DNA from: Dryococelus australis
Taxonomy: Eukaryota > Arthropoda > Insecta > Phasmatodea > Phasmatidae
NCBI GenBank assembly: GCA_029891345.1
Contig: CM056997.1
Coordinates: forward strand, 218,134,712-218,198,711
Direction: 5' to 3'
Length of the DNA stretch: 64,000 nucleotides
Shown: piece by piece, positions 34,150 to 46,547 of the stretch
Numbering within the stretch: position 1 is the stretch's first letter
Layout: every line of letters starts with the position of its first letter
The notes under the pieces: model-generated
Told to the model about the DNA's origin: nothing
What the model saw: only the letters and a program-made list of their open reading frames with translations
Databases searched by the model: none
Position numbers and translations under genes: made by a program

Positions 34150-37100
34150 ATATCCATATTATGTATATATTTCATTTTCTAGTATAATCCTTTTGTCATC
34201 ACAATGACTTAATGCAATTTTATTAACCTCCACTCTACATATTTTATGGGTTTAACTTCTTATTAAATTAAATGTTCTTTATTGTATTTTCTAATTAAAC
34301 AAACATTTCTTGTAGTCATCAAAAGTAATTCACTTGTTAACAACACACATTTTTACACCTTTAAATTTTTTATTTTCTTTATCACCAACTCTATATGCAT
34401 ATATTTTAGCTCTTAAACCAACAAATTCTTTCATTATTTTGCCATTGCATTTGTATTTCATTCTACCCAAAACTTTCTTATTTATTCGAGACATGTTATA
34501 AATATTGACAATTGGACAATCTCTCATATCAAACTGTCCTATCAGTGTCTTCATATTTTCATAAAAATCTTCTGTTTTTATGCTATACTTATGTAACTAT
34601 TAGTATCCTGATAGCATAATTCAATTTTATCTCAATATTTTGGTTATATTATTTTATAATGAAAGTTGTACATTAACTCTTTTGATATGTCCACAATTGG
34701 CATACCAACATAAGTAGGCTTATTAAATTATACATTTGTTTTATTTATACATATCGCTACAAGATTTACATTAAATTAAGTTCTTTTGAAATTTGGTTTT
34801 GCTAGTAATTAATCCCAGGCTTTTTCATTGAGATCAGGTTTATGTCCACCCTATTTCTTATATTGTCCATTGTTTTGCTGGAGACATAATTATTCATGAG
34901 AATATAAAAATCTTTTTCAATTTAGCATAACTTCTTATTTCTGTCTTTAAATATATGTACTTTTTCAACCTAGCTGACAGATTATTCTTAAATATTCTAT
35001 GTCTTTTGATAAGTTTTAAACCATTATTTAGAAACTGTTTCAAATTACGATAATGTATTACATACTTTTGTTTCTTATGTACAGTTGCTAACAATTTAGA
35101 TTGATTTGTTCCTGGGACTATGTTTTTTGTGGACAAAACGTAAAATCTTTATGAGATTTATGTTGTTCCTGTGGATACTCTAAATCATCTTCTAATATGT
35201 ATCCATGTTGTGAATCATGTATGAAATTAATATATATTTTTGCCAGAAATCTAATTTAAATTCTGCATAATCAACACATTCGAAACCACCATATGGCTAA
35301 TATTGAGACATCGCCAATCCATAAAAATTTTTTGCATCGAGATAAGCTAAATAGTAGGGCTCTTGATTAGGATTAAAATCTTCTGAATAGTTATTATTTA
35401 TTTTAACATATTGTTTACATCATTGCGATATCCCCCCTCTAATCCCATTTTCTACAATTAAAATCATTTAATTATGCAATAAATCTAATGAAGGTTTAGT
35501 TATTTTTATATTGCATCCCATGATAATCCTGGTGCTGTAAAATACCATCCTGTATCTAAAATATGAGCAATAATAAAAGTTAATCTAAAGTTTTGAAAAA
35601 TATCTGCCAACAGCAGTTCATCACTTTTTAAGTATAATTCATGATATTCACAAATATTTTTCATATGAAATTAATTCCACACACTTTTCGTGTGTTCATA
35701 ATCATCACCAGTTATATTAGATTTCTTAAAGTTATTGAAAAAGTCAATTTTTGGTGGAAGTTCATTTTTTTCATATTTCTTCCAACTATCCATATAATCA
35801 GATATAAACACCCTTTCTTACAAATAAATCTAGTTGTTCTTCTGGGAAGTGTTTTTGAGTGTGTTTCATTTGTTCTTTAGTTAAATGAGATGATAATTTA
35901 TCTAAACTACTGGCCATAAATTTAAAATTGTCTATAAACCTCATTTTAAAATTTTCTCTGTTTTTCCCAAAAGTAATAAACATATATTCATTATTTACAA
36001 TTAAATCAATATTGTATCATCATATTCTAGTGCTTTATTATATGAATGAGCAGCACATCCTGCTAAGTTATCAAAATGAGTTGGAACAAATTTGGGAAAT
36101 TTTAATTGTAGGTTACAATTATACCATACTGGATTCATGGATTTTTCCAGTTATGTGGTCAATATAATGTACTTTTTTTACTATCCTTCGTATATTCGCA
36201 TTCCAACACAGTACATTTTTTAGATCTATTGTATATCGCTGCTCTTTTGTTAGAGTGTGCATTCGTTCAGTTTGTGAATATATTTCCCCAATCTCTTTTA
36301 CTTCCCTTTTCATTGCCTGTATAAACATATTATGAGCATTTGAACCTTGATATACTACTGGAGGATAATAATGTGATTCATCATTAAACTTTAAATCAAT
36401 GGCATTTATATGAACATTTGTAAATTTATATCTTTATTTATGGACCTCATTATAAAAGCCATTATCAATATAATTCTATGTTAAAAATGGAAAATTTTGA
36501 TTAATTTAAATCTATTTATTTCTCTTGGATTTGGATTATTTGTTGAGATTTTATTTAAAATTGATTCATAATCAGTATATATTGCAAAAGGTACTTTCGG
36601 TGTTTGTTTGTAGTTTTTAAATTTAAATTGCTCTCCTTTAGCTGGTAAACTGATTCTTACTGATTCATTTTTAGAGAAGTCATCTACATGATTATTTAAT
36701 TTTTCTTGGGAGTGAAAGAATTGGCGACACATATAGCATATATAAGGTTTTACCATTATGTTTAGTTTTTTGTCCAGAAAGCAACTTCGATAAATCTTTT
36801 GTCCAACAGTAATGTGAGATTTTATCATCTTTGAAATAAAGCAAAATTTATGTGTTTTTCCTTTTCATTTTCTGTAAGTTTTACGGGATAATCACTGTGT
36901 CAGTCATTAAAAGAGATTATATTTATAGATGTTTCAATTTTATTTTCAATTTTGTTATATAATCAATTTTAATAGGATATTTATATTTATCTATTATTTT
37001 ATTAATATTAAGCCTAACATTTTTATATATTGTTACTCTGTCTACATTATTGTCGGCCAGAAACAATGCTGACTTGATTGCACAAAGAAAACCTTTTTGG

Positions 37101-38002
37101 TCATTATTTCTCACATTAATAATTTTTGTAATTAATCACTTCAGGTAGTTTAATATTTAATGCTCCATTTAAAGGATTGTAACGATTTAGAGCTAATTAT
37201 ATACCAGTAACTCTAACTAAAGCCCATCCTGCGGCTCTTCTCTGAAATCCAAATAATTCTCTATGTATTTCTTGTTTTATTAATTTGTAAATCCTTTCAA
37301 TTTCTACTTTGCTCAATATTGTATAGTTGGGTGATTGAGCTGTAATAAATTACACTTGGTTATTATCTAGGTTATGGTAACTGGTATATAATTTAATGTT
37401 AGTTTTCACTGCTCTCATGTTTTTAAAATGATCATATATTAACTCAAATACCTTATCTTTTACTGAAACTAAAAATTGATTAGGGTGTACCAAAATTAAA
37501 GGTATTTTCAATGTCATATGTTGAAATCCTACTTTTAAAACCTTTACTAGCTATGTAAATTTTATTGGTTATTTATTTCTTCGGTTCACGAATACATTAA
37601 TAGAACAAAGAAATCTTTATTTTAAATCATTTTTATCTTGTTTATATAACTCATTGATATTGGCACCACCTAAAGTTAAATTTGTAACATTATTCTTTGT
37701 TATCCTTTGTGTATCCACTTACTTTTATTTCTAGGCTTTACAAATACGTTATTAGTGAATGGACATATTTATTTTAATTCATTTAAATATTTGGAATATA
37801 ATTAATTGATATTGGCTTAAGAGAATGGTAAATTTGTAAAGTTTATTTTTATTTGTTGATTTATAATAAATTGTATAATATATGTAATTAAATGAGCTTT
37901 GCATAAAATGTACCAATTTTTAAATTTAAAATCTCGAACTGTAATTCTTAACTCCCTCAAACTCTTCTCGTTCAATACAACTGATATATTGTTCGTAGCC
38001 AT
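34150..38002 (-). pseudogene. protein-primed family B DNA polymerase of P1
   Basis: DNA polymerase B of the protein-primed type, about 1200 codons. Minus-strand landmarks: an SAP-like N-terminal segment LNEKSLRELRITVRDF (38002-37920); CAIKSALFLAD and KYKYPIKI (37090-36950); a C2H2-like CYMCRQFFHSQEKLNNH (36740-36680); the exonuclease I motif PFAIYTDYES (near 36580); KVHYIDHITGK (near 36160); DNFKFMASSLDKLSS (near 35920); motif A in YLDAKNFYGLAMSQ (near 35330); VIHYRNLKQFLNNGLKL (near 35040); and motif C at about 34600, where the second Asp reads Asn. It ends near 34165. Many stops and frameshifts; inactive. Confidence 0.9.
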
Positions 38003-38139
38003 TATTATTGATATAAATTTGGAAAAAAAATATTAAAGGTTTCAAGAAATATAAAGATGATATATAAATATAAAATTAATATAAATAAAGGAATGCAATT
38101 GAAATGGTGTTTAAATTATTGATAGTTATTTTTTAATAT

Positions 38140-38752
38140 TTAACTTCTATGATAATGTTTATTATTAAAATATTTTTTGCATATTGTATGTTTGTCCTTA
38201 GTAGTTTTAAGATGAAAAAATAATTTTATATGTTTATTCTCATTACATACTGTACATGTCTTTGTTGGATAATTATCATGTTGAAATTAATTTAGAATAT
38301 CTACTACTGCATTGTGTGATGAAGTATTTGTATGCTCTTTGATATATCCACTACAAATATATTTTCCACATTCGCACAATAATATCTCATTAAAGCATTC
38401 TTTACATTTTGTTTGTCTATAAGACATTTATGAGGACACAATGAATCGATAGGTTTATTCTCTTTACATAATATACACATCTTAGTTGAATTATAACATG
38501 TCGATTTATATTTGTAATGTGTTATTTAGTATTTTTATGCTTTTTGAGATATAGTTTAAATACATATTTCCACAGATTCAAATAATTTTTTCTCTTTATT
38601 GAAGTCATGTTGTTTTCTACGATATTCTCTATAACATTTTTTCATGTGTTAATAAGATTATCTTTTGTGCGATTATGTGATTTAAAACATTGAATGTTTA
38701 ATACTTCCCCACATTTCTTACTTTGCTTACATATGGTATTATTTTCCATTTA
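38140..38752 (-). pseudogene. zinc-ribbon-like gene of P1
   Basis: From ATG 38752: MENNTICKQSKKCGEVLNIQCF, then, in shifting frames, repeated Cys-pair modules including CVYYVKRIN/CILCKEN, CECGKYICSGYIKEHTNT and CTVCNENKHIKLF with following His and CKK. The repeats of 'C-x2-C ... H ... C-K-K' suggest several small zinc-binding units. The same gene occurs at 40429-41090 and 56630-56900. Function unknown; DNA binding near the element terminus is a reasonable guess. Confidence 0.55.
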
Positions 38753-38841
38753 GAGCATTGATTCTATTTATTTATCAGGAAAGAAATTTACTAAGATAAA
38801 AAAATTCTTTTTCATCATTATATTTATTCTTTATAAATAAA

Positions 38842-38967
38842 ATGGAATCATTCATCAAGAAGTTGAACAATTCATATGAATTAACTAAACTACAAGATCT
38901 CGAACAAGATAAAAAGTATACTGCTACTGAATTAAAAATATACGAATCTAAATTCCGCAAAAAATAA
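38842..38967 (+). CDS. short intact ORF at the P1 end
   Basis: A 41-codon plus-strand frame, ATG 38842 to TAA 38965, fully open among debris. It starts MESFIKKLNNSYELTKLQDL and ends ELKIYESKFRKK. It is charged and probably helical, with no membrane segment. It is divergent from the zinc-ribbon gene. It resembles the first part of a small protein that I associate with Polinton-type polymerases in arthropods (possibly ssDNA-binding), so it may be a truncated copy. This link is uncertain. Confidence 0.35.
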   Translation: MESFIKKLNNSYELTKLQDLEQDKKYTATELKIYESKFRKK

Positions 38968-39552
38968 ATAGTTGTTTTCTTGATAGCAAATACAAAATTA
39001 CCTTACCAGATCACTATATAATTTAGAGCATATAAAGGTTTAAAAGAAATGAAAAAATGGAAAAACTAATCATAATATTGAATTCTCTTGAAGTATATAA
39101 CTGCTATTGATATTAATATATTAAATAACTTTTACATATTTCACTTGATTTTAGCTTGAATTTGCACAATTTTGACTTAAATTTGCATGATTTTGACTTA
39201 TATTTTGCTGTGATTTAGTTTGCAGAGTTGTCTTAAATTTGCTTGATTTCTTGCATAAGCATCTTATTTCGGCTTTCATTTGCTTTATTTTGGCTTAAAT
39301 TTGCTGTTTTTAAAAGTGACACAAATCCTGCACAAACATTTGGGAAAAAAATTGAAAATTTGCTTGATTTTTGTTAAAATTTGTTTGTTTATAATTAAAA
39401 TTTGCTTGTTTTTATAAATCGAAAAATGTAGTTTCTAGAAAAATGAAAAAGTTGCTTGAAAACGAGAAATTTAGTTGATTTTGGCTTTGATTTGCTTTGT
39501 TTTTCGGCGATAATGTTTAGTGGCCCAGCTCACTCATTATATATCTACTGAG
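38968..39552. repeat. terminal region of P1 with AAATTTGC iterations
   Basis: Non-coding AT-rich DNA in which AAATTTGC or close variants (GAATTTGC, AAATTTGT) recur at least six times between about 39160 and 39420, often followed by TTGATTTT. It includes GTTGCTTGAAAACGA (near 39450), also present in the right terminal repeat of P2 on the same strand. The extreme tip, present in P2, is missing or too diverged. Probably the subterminal part of P1's inverted repeat. Confidence 0.6.
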
Positions 39553-39872
39553 ATCCCCGGAAATGGTTCAACTGGGGAATGAACCCAGTTAGCCTTGGTT
39601 GTAGGCTAACCTCTCAGACACCGCTGGCCCTCAAGGAACAAAATAACTCTGAAAAAGCAGGAGTCATTTATGTGGTACATCATGAATCTCTTAGATCATT
39701 GCTGACACTGAACTTATAGGATAAATGATGATAAGTTTCTTCATGGTCTCTCAACACGTTTCCACAATCTGTGATAAGTTTGTGGCTTCGAATAACATCT
39801 GGTATATATTCGGGAGTTAATCTTGAATAGAAAAACATAGACAGCTTGTTTTTTTTTTTTCAAAAGGATTAC
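39553..39872 (+). repeat. stranded left shoulder of X copy 2, with SINE head
   Basis: Matches 10066-10370: a minus-strand tRNA-like head (A box 39617-39604, B box 39586-39574), then CCGCTGGCCCTCAAGGAACAAAATAACTCTGAAAAAGCAG-like sequence, then TGTGGCTTCGAATAACATCTGG. The match fades just before P2 begins at 39873 and X resumes at 57488, so P2 splits X copy 2 here. A poly-T run is at 39849-39860. Confidence 0.8.
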
Positions 39873-40428
39873 AGTTGTATGTAAATGAGGGAGATAGTGC
39901 AGCACCCTTTTTCGTTACAAAACCAAGCTATTTAACTCAAAAATCGAGAATTTTTATAGTTTTCTAGCAACTTTATAAAATGTCTAATTTCTTCTAACTT
40001 TCATTTCTCAAAAATACGCAACTTTAAGCCTAAATCAATAAAATTTAATAAAAAATTGTGTTTTCTTTAAAGAAAAAAATGCCAAAAAGGACACGAACAG
40101 TGAACGACTATTTTATGCAAAGTAACTACCTCTCTATTAAAAAAATATATATAATTTTATTTTATATTAAAAGGTTCAAATCATGACAATTCTCATAAAG
40201 TTAATTAATCATTATTGTATACAATGTAAGTCAAATTAGAGACAAAATTAAGCGAATTTAAGTAAAAATACACTATTGCTCACACTTTCAGAATAAATAA
40301 ATTTTAAACCTCTCGGAACTGTCCGAATCTGAGACATTGCAGAAAAGCTGTAGTTAGTTTAAAACAAAAATAATTTTCTTCTTATCAATAAATATTTATT
40401 AATAATTATTTTTATCTATATATTTAAA
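39873..40428 (+). repeat. left terminal inverted repeat of P2 (outer part)
   Basis: Pairs with 57487-56901 in inverted orientation. Shared runs: TATGTAAATG at the tip, TTTAACTCAAAAATCGAG near 39930, AGCAACTTTATAAAA, CGAACAGTGAACG near 40095, GCTCACACTTTCAGAATAA near 40278, and CTTCTTAT near 40380. The repeat continues into the zinc-ribbon gene. Confidence 0.85.
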
Positions 40429-41090
40429 ATTGATAATCTACACACTTGTGAACTAGAAAATATTACAATATGTAAGCAATGTAAAATCTGTGATGAAGTA
40501 TTAAACATAGAATGTTTTTTATCACATAAACACAAAAAATATTAACATAATATTAACACATGCAAAAAATATTTCGCTGAACATGCCAGAAATAATAAGT
40601 TATAAAAAAGAGAAAGTATTAGGTGAATGTGGAAAATATGTTTATAATCAATTTCTCAAAAGGCATGAATATACTAAATTACACAATACAAATGAAATTC
40701 GACATGGTGATTATTCAACTATGTAATGAAAATAAATATAACCATTCATTTTATCCTCATAAAGCAACTATAATGTAAAAAAAAATATTTTTGTGAATAT
40801 TCCAGAAGTCGTTATGAGATTAAAAATCAGATAATATTTTGCCAATGTGGAAAATATGTTTCTATTGCATATCTCAACGAGTATAGAAATACTAAATCAC
40901 ATTATATAATAGATATAATCTTAATAAGATTCAATATTATAATTATCTGACAAAAATATTTATAGTATGTAATGTAATTAAACCAATAAAATTATTTTCT
41001 CTTAATAAATATACTAAGAACAAACACACATCAATATGTAAAAAAAAAAAACATTTCATGAGAAATATACTTATCAGAAGAAATTAAATT
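40429..41090 (+). pseudogene. zinc-ribbon-like gene, P2 left arm
   Basis: The start codon is lost (ATT where the right arm has ATG). The frame reads TCELENITICKQCKICDEVL, then CFLSHKHKK, then in other frames CQCGKYVSIAYLNEYRNTKSH (40845 on) and a third Cys-pair unit. Two C-x2-C pairs close to the N-terminus and repeated later argue for a zinc-binding protein. It has more modules left than the right-arm copy. Confidence 0.55.
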
Positions 41091-41379
41091 TTAAGAAAAT
41101 TACTGTCATTTATTTAAGTGTGTTTTTCTATTTCATTCAATTTTATTTACCATTTTTATATTTATTGATTAGGCAATATAAAATTCACAACCCTATTACA
41201 AAATTTTTTTTATGAAATAAAAAATATGTCGACGAGCAATCGAACAGTTGAGTTGACCGAATGTAAATTGGCTGTGTTAGTGAAGTTGTTTAAAAATAAA
41301 TAAAAAATTATATTAATTAAGGACAGATGATTTAATTAGAAATATTATTATACAATATAATGTTATTCAGACATAAACA

Positions 41380-44300
41380 TATAATTTTAAATTATTTATG
41401 GATATTCTAAATTATTTGAAAACTGAGGAATTATGAGCTATAGCTAGATACTTTAAATAAAAATATACAAAGGGTAAGGATAAAAGATTTAGTTAAAACT
41501 CTCATACCATTGTTTTTAATTGAACAAGCAAACAATAATTTTTCATATTTACTTTTTTCAGGATACAAAATAACCAGATTAAATTTAAAAAAATAGTAAT
41601 AAAAGAAGTATTCCCGTTTTCTACTAATGTATTTGTAAAAAAAGTAATAAAATAATCAATAAAATTTATAGAATTATTACAGCTTTTAACAGTTAAATAT
41701 ATACTACCAAGTTGAAAATACATTTTATTTAATACAGTCTACTCATTTTTTAGCACTAGTAAATAAATTATTAGAGTTAATACATCATCAACTTCGGGAC
41801 CTTATAGATTTGAAAACTAGCATTAAATTATATATCAATTTTCGCCAGCCAGAGATTAATCAAGTGGAATTATTTATAATTTATTAATCATTCTATAGAA
41901 TACACGAAGGTGATACTATAAAGACTTACAGAAATATAAAACAAGAAATACCTAGAGATGTTTCTGAATTTCAAAGTAGTTGTTCAGGATGGACATTAGA
42001 TAGAATAATGTGATTAGAATTAGCTATAAATAAGTAAAATCCATTTATTAGAGCATCGTAGTTTTATCTACAAGACTACATTAACAATAAAAAAGCATGC
42101 ATTTTTGTTAGAAATTAAAATAAAAAATATTTTCTTTGGACAATAAAGTCTGCATTATTTCCAGTAGAAAATGATTCATAAACAGTTAATAAATATAAAA
42201 ATATGGGGCTCTATATTGATAAAGTAATAAATAAATATGAATATCCAATTAAAATTTATGGTACACCAAACACATAAAATCAAATTGATGTCCTAAAAAT
42301 GTTTACTCTTTATGATAAGTTCACTTTATATCTGTTAAAATTTACAAAAAAAGGACAAGCATATAAATTAACTTTAATTCAAAGATGGCGAAAACTCACA
42401 TTAGTGTTGGATAAAATATTCATCGAAGTTAATTTCAGCACAAAAATGTAAATGTAATGGTAGAAATTATATATGCAATATGTTTCTTCAAATTTTACAT
42501 CCCAAGAAAAATTAAATAAACATACAGAATACTGCTCAAAAAAAGAATAAATATGAATCTATTTGCATTATAAGGCGATTTTTTTTTGTTTTAAAAGTAT
42601 AAACATACAATGAAGGTTCCTTTAGCATTATATGTAGATTTCGAAAGAATTGTAAAGAAAATATGAACCACGAAACCTAACCCAAGACAAATAAAAAAAT
42701 ATCCAGTTTCAACAGAGGACAATATCGATAATTGTTTTTAAAGAAAAGTTCTTAAAGAAAGACGTATCTTACTAATGATCCAATAATTAACATTGATTTA
42801 AAGTTAAATTATGAATCATACTTAGAGACCTGAAGAATTTGAGAGCTCAATACCATGCAGGTTAGACTCTGCAGTCTTATGTACAAATATGCCGATGTCA
42901 GCTGCACAATTATTGTCTGTTACAGTATTCTCCAGGAGGTGTCAAACACAGTGCAGACCAATGGCTAGAGTTATATAAAAGCACATGATTTTAATTCTAG
43001 CATGTCTTGAAATAATACTGCAAATTCTTCAGGTCTCTAATAATGCACAATGAAGAATCAGTTAGATGAAGCTTCAGGTTTTTGTTATATTGTATGTAAA
43101 TATGGTGATTATAAACCACATAAAAGTTTATTGAATCAGTGAAAAAAGAAGTAGAATAGATTGGACAAGTATATGAACGAAAATAAGCAATGAATCCACT
43201 AACAAAACAAGAAATAGCATTTTTAATTAATCCAAAAAATTGTACAGTATGTCAGCATAAATACTCAAATAATAATAAAAAAAAGTACATCACCATGAAC
43301 ATTTAACTGGAAAATTCATTAACCCAGAATGTAATAACTGTAATGTACAACTAAAACTACCTAATTATGTTCAAATTTACTTTCATAACTTAGCTGGATG
43401 TGATGCCCATTAATTTATTTATTAAAGAGCTAGGATATGATATTCATAAGATCGATTTAATTGCAAACAATGAAGAAAAGTTTATTACTTTTGGGAAGAA
43501 ACAGAAAATTTAAAGATGAGATTTATAGACACCAATAAATTTATGGCCAGCAGTTTAGATAATTTATCATCTACTTTAACTTAAGATCAAAAAATTATAC
43601 ATAAACAAAAACATTTTCCAAAAGATAAAGTCGATTCTGTAACTAAAAAGGGTGTTTGTCCATAAGATATATGGATAGCTGTAAAAAAAAATTATACTGA
43701 ACTTCATCTATAAAGAGAATTTCACAATATATTAATTTAATATGATATAAGTGACGATTTTGATCATCAAAAATGTGCTTAAGATCAATTTAATATAAAG
43801 CATTTTGTTGAATATCATGACATATATTTAAAAAGTGATGCAATATTATCAGCAGATTTATTTGTAAAATATAGAGAAACATGTATAAATGCATATGGTT
43901 TAGTTCCAGTATAGTATTTTACCGCACCAGGATTATCATGGGAAGCCATGATAAAAATAACTTAAAAACCTTTGCAATTTTTATAGGGTTATGGTATGAT
44001 TTTAATGATAAGAAAATGTATTAGAGGAGGAATATCGCAGTGTTCTAAGCGACATCCAAAAGACAATATCTATATTATGCCTCAATAATAAAAAGGTTTT
44101 AAGAGAAATGAAAGATGAGTGTAATGGTAAAATAATGACTGAATTTGTTGGTTTAAGAGATAAAATTTATAAATATATAGAGTTGATAATAAAGAAAATA
44201 AACTATCAAAAGACTTAAAAGAATGTGTATTTAATATGAGAATAACATTTGATGATTATAAGAAATGTTTGTTTAAAGATAAAAAAACAATATAGAACAT

Positions 44301-44419
44301 GAAATTTAAAAAGTAGAGAAAATCATGAAATATAAACAGTTGAAATTAATAAAATAGCATTAAGTCATTATGATGACAAAAGAATTATATTACACAATAA
44401 AATTAATACATTACCATAT
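41380..44419 (+). pseudogene. family B DNA polymerase of P2 (internally deleted)
   Basis: Same gene as in P1 on the opposite strand. Landmarks: SAP-like YLKTEEL (41410); HHQLRDLIDLKTSIKLYINF (41780-41840); GWTLDRIM (41990); IKSALFPVEND; KYEYPIKIYGTPN (42235-42270); exonuclease-like PLALYVDFERI (42622); CTVCQHKYS and HHEHLTGKF (43240-43310); NKFMASSLDNLSS-like patch near 43540; SADLFVKYRETCINAYGLVPV (43855-43910); [17 protein letters not shown] (44020). Then, near 44088, the sequence jumps to [15 protein letters not shown], which lies after motif C in P1. So about 0.95 kb with catalytic motifs A and C is missing. Many stops. The 3' end is split by a solo LTR. Confidence 0.88.
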
Positions 44420-45024
44420 TGCTGCCACTGGCTCCAACAAGAGGTGCTAGGCTGTGTGCTGAGGCAAGGCGCAGAGAGACCTCGGCCGCCGAGCCGTTGT
44501 TTTAACATAATACATCCAGGGGATTGAGTGCGGGGTCAGGAAAGGAGTATATAAGCTCAGAGCAATGGTGGCTCTGGGCGCCATCTTGCCTGCCGCCACC
44601 AGAGGCCCTGCCCGAGGACTGCGAGACGAGATCATCACTCGACGAGACAGCTGTTGAGATAGAATCAAGTATATGCCGCCAGCGAGAGGGTAAATACCAA
44701 TTCCCTGGTAGGGCGACTGAAGGCACGTAGGGCGCCGGACTTGCGAAGCCCATTAAGCTCCCACCGAACAAAGAACCGCCTTCTAGCTTTATGCTTAATA
44801 TAATCGAGTAAAGGCATCAGAGCCTTGTTGAGAGTTATTGGTAATATCAAGTTTGCTACTTGCCGAATAAACACTGTATTCAATTGATACACTAACCACC
44901 TGCTTAGGGATAATTGTATTTGTTAATTTAAATAAAAGTTGTCTTTTGTAATTAAGTGCTTTCCTTTGAGCTACCCTCATCCTCTGAGTTAATGCATGAC
45001 CTGATTTCAGGGGAGGCAACAGCA
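44420..45024 (+). mobile_element. solo LTR in the P2 polymerase
   Basis: Starts TGCTGCCACTGG and ends GGCAACAGCA, flanked by ATAT on both sides (44416-44419 and 45025-45028), a 4-bp target duplication as in gypsy-type elements. It has a TATA box GAGTATATAAGC near 44545 and AATAAA signals at about 44870 and 44929, so the LTR reads on the plus strand. G+C content is far higher than the flanks. No internal element remains, so LTR-LTR recombination removed it. The polymerase frame resumes just after the right ATAT and stops within a few codons. Confidence 0.88.
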
Positions 45025-45039
45025 ATATGGATATTAAAA

Positions 45040-46540
45040 CATGTAATTATTTATAATTTTTTCTAATAATATTATATTCTATATTATTACATTCTACATT
45101 ATTATATTCTATATATATACTTAATGGATTAAAAAATCTGTAATATTTCTAGTGCCATTAGTAAATTTTGAATTATTTTTGTTTGCATTTCAATTGATTG
45201 TTATTTACATATGTATGTGAAAACTATGTTAAATTAAATCATCCTTCCATTCGGTTTAACATTTCATACTCAAAAATTATCATTGCTGTAATGTTATTTT
45301 AGTCTGAGTTAACTAGGGAAACATTGAAAAAAATCTGGAAGTCAAAAATAATAATCAAGGAAAGGAAATTTTGGAATGTCTGTAATAATTATCGCTGCAT
45401 GTAGACAATTTGCAGTCTTTCCCACGAAATGTTAATAGCGTTTTCCAGCATTTTGAAGATATAATTTTGTATCATAAGAAGAGTTTGGTAAAATTATGTT
45501 TCGAGACTTACTGTTCGAGTGTTTCTGCAACTGTGGGAATTCAATCCGGGGGTATCTACTGGAGTTTAGAGCCCAAGTTGGGATGGTAAATATGCAGCAT
45601 GGACTTCATTTGGCCATCTTCTTTTCCACCTTTCTTAAATGCAGTCTTACACTGAAAATTCCACACTATTAATTTCTTCAGCAGAACTGTAGGAAAGTTT
45701 ATATCCTACTTCGGTCCTCTTTTCCAGGAGTCCCAGTTTAAGAGTTCGTGTAACTAAGGACCAGTTGGCAGCTTTGAATAATTTCTTAACTGTGATAACA
45801 ACTGCTTTAAATCGACTGATACCAAAGACTGCCAACAAATATCTATAAAATATTTTCTCAGTTTGAAATAATTTGGTTACCTATATATTTTCTAATCACC
45901 TATTGTAGGGAAAGATTCAGAGAGTATTTAATAATTATCTTTCAAATTCTGATAATAATCCAAAGTAAGCAGCATCTTATTTTCTCTTTTTCTCGTAAAT
46001 TCATATGTTCAATCTCCTTCTTAATTTTTCATTAAATTAACATAGTTATTTGTTCTTTTCTTTTGTATGCATAGAATGGGTCTATTAAATGAAAGGGTTG
46101 ATATTTGTGGCATAATCTGATTGGAAGTGTTAATTTTGTATATTCAGAGTCATATGTCTTATTATTAGAAATTTACTCTTGGCCCCCATATGTCCTGTAA
46201 TATAATTCTATTTGTTTTATTTTCTATAATAATTCCTAACATAAAACGAAGGCATAATTTCGTCAAAGATTTTATGTATTTCTGTGTGAGAGAGAGAGAG
46301 ACACAACTATTTAGAGATAATCTCCTATACTTAAGATTTACACAGTGAAAAACCTATTTTACACTTCATAGATTTTCACCCTAACGAGGAACCACAGGTG
46401 TACAAGAAAGGATATGAGTAACGTTCGTCGTATATGTATTCACAAACATAAAATCTAAAAATATATATAAATATTTAAACTGCATTATTTGATTTAAATA
46501 ATTTAATTTTGAATAATAAAATATAACTATTACATAAGAT
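45040..46540. other. unassigned stretch between polymerase and BRO gene in P2
   Basis: No family recognised. 45.3-45.85 kb is less AT-rich and has a 63-codon minus-strand open frame (AVVITVKKLFKAANWSLV...) without known relatives. A short GA run lies near 46290. Possibly old inserted DNA. Confidence 0.35.
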
Positions 46541-46547
46541 GATAACA

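Larger units (their letters stand above)
32690..39540 (-). mobile_element. P1: Polinton/adintovirus-like element (partial)
   Basis: A very AT-rich block with, reading on the minus strand from its right end, a terminal region, zinc-ribbon gene, family B polymerase, an oppositely oriented penton-like ORF and the packaging ATPase. This set is the Polinton/adintovirus core. Integrase, major capsid and protease are not seen in the block. The integrase at 18.85-19.82 kb could be its displaced part, but base composition differs. The left part is missing or cut off by element A. It is head-to-head with P2. Confidence 0.75.

Noticed and set aside
41502..41723. 73-codon minus-strand frame inside P2
   Set aside because: Shadow of the plus-strand polymerase N-terminal region in AT-rich DNA.
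45647..45838. 63-codon minus-strand frame in P2
   Set aside because: No recognised motif, single copy, and length within chance expectation.
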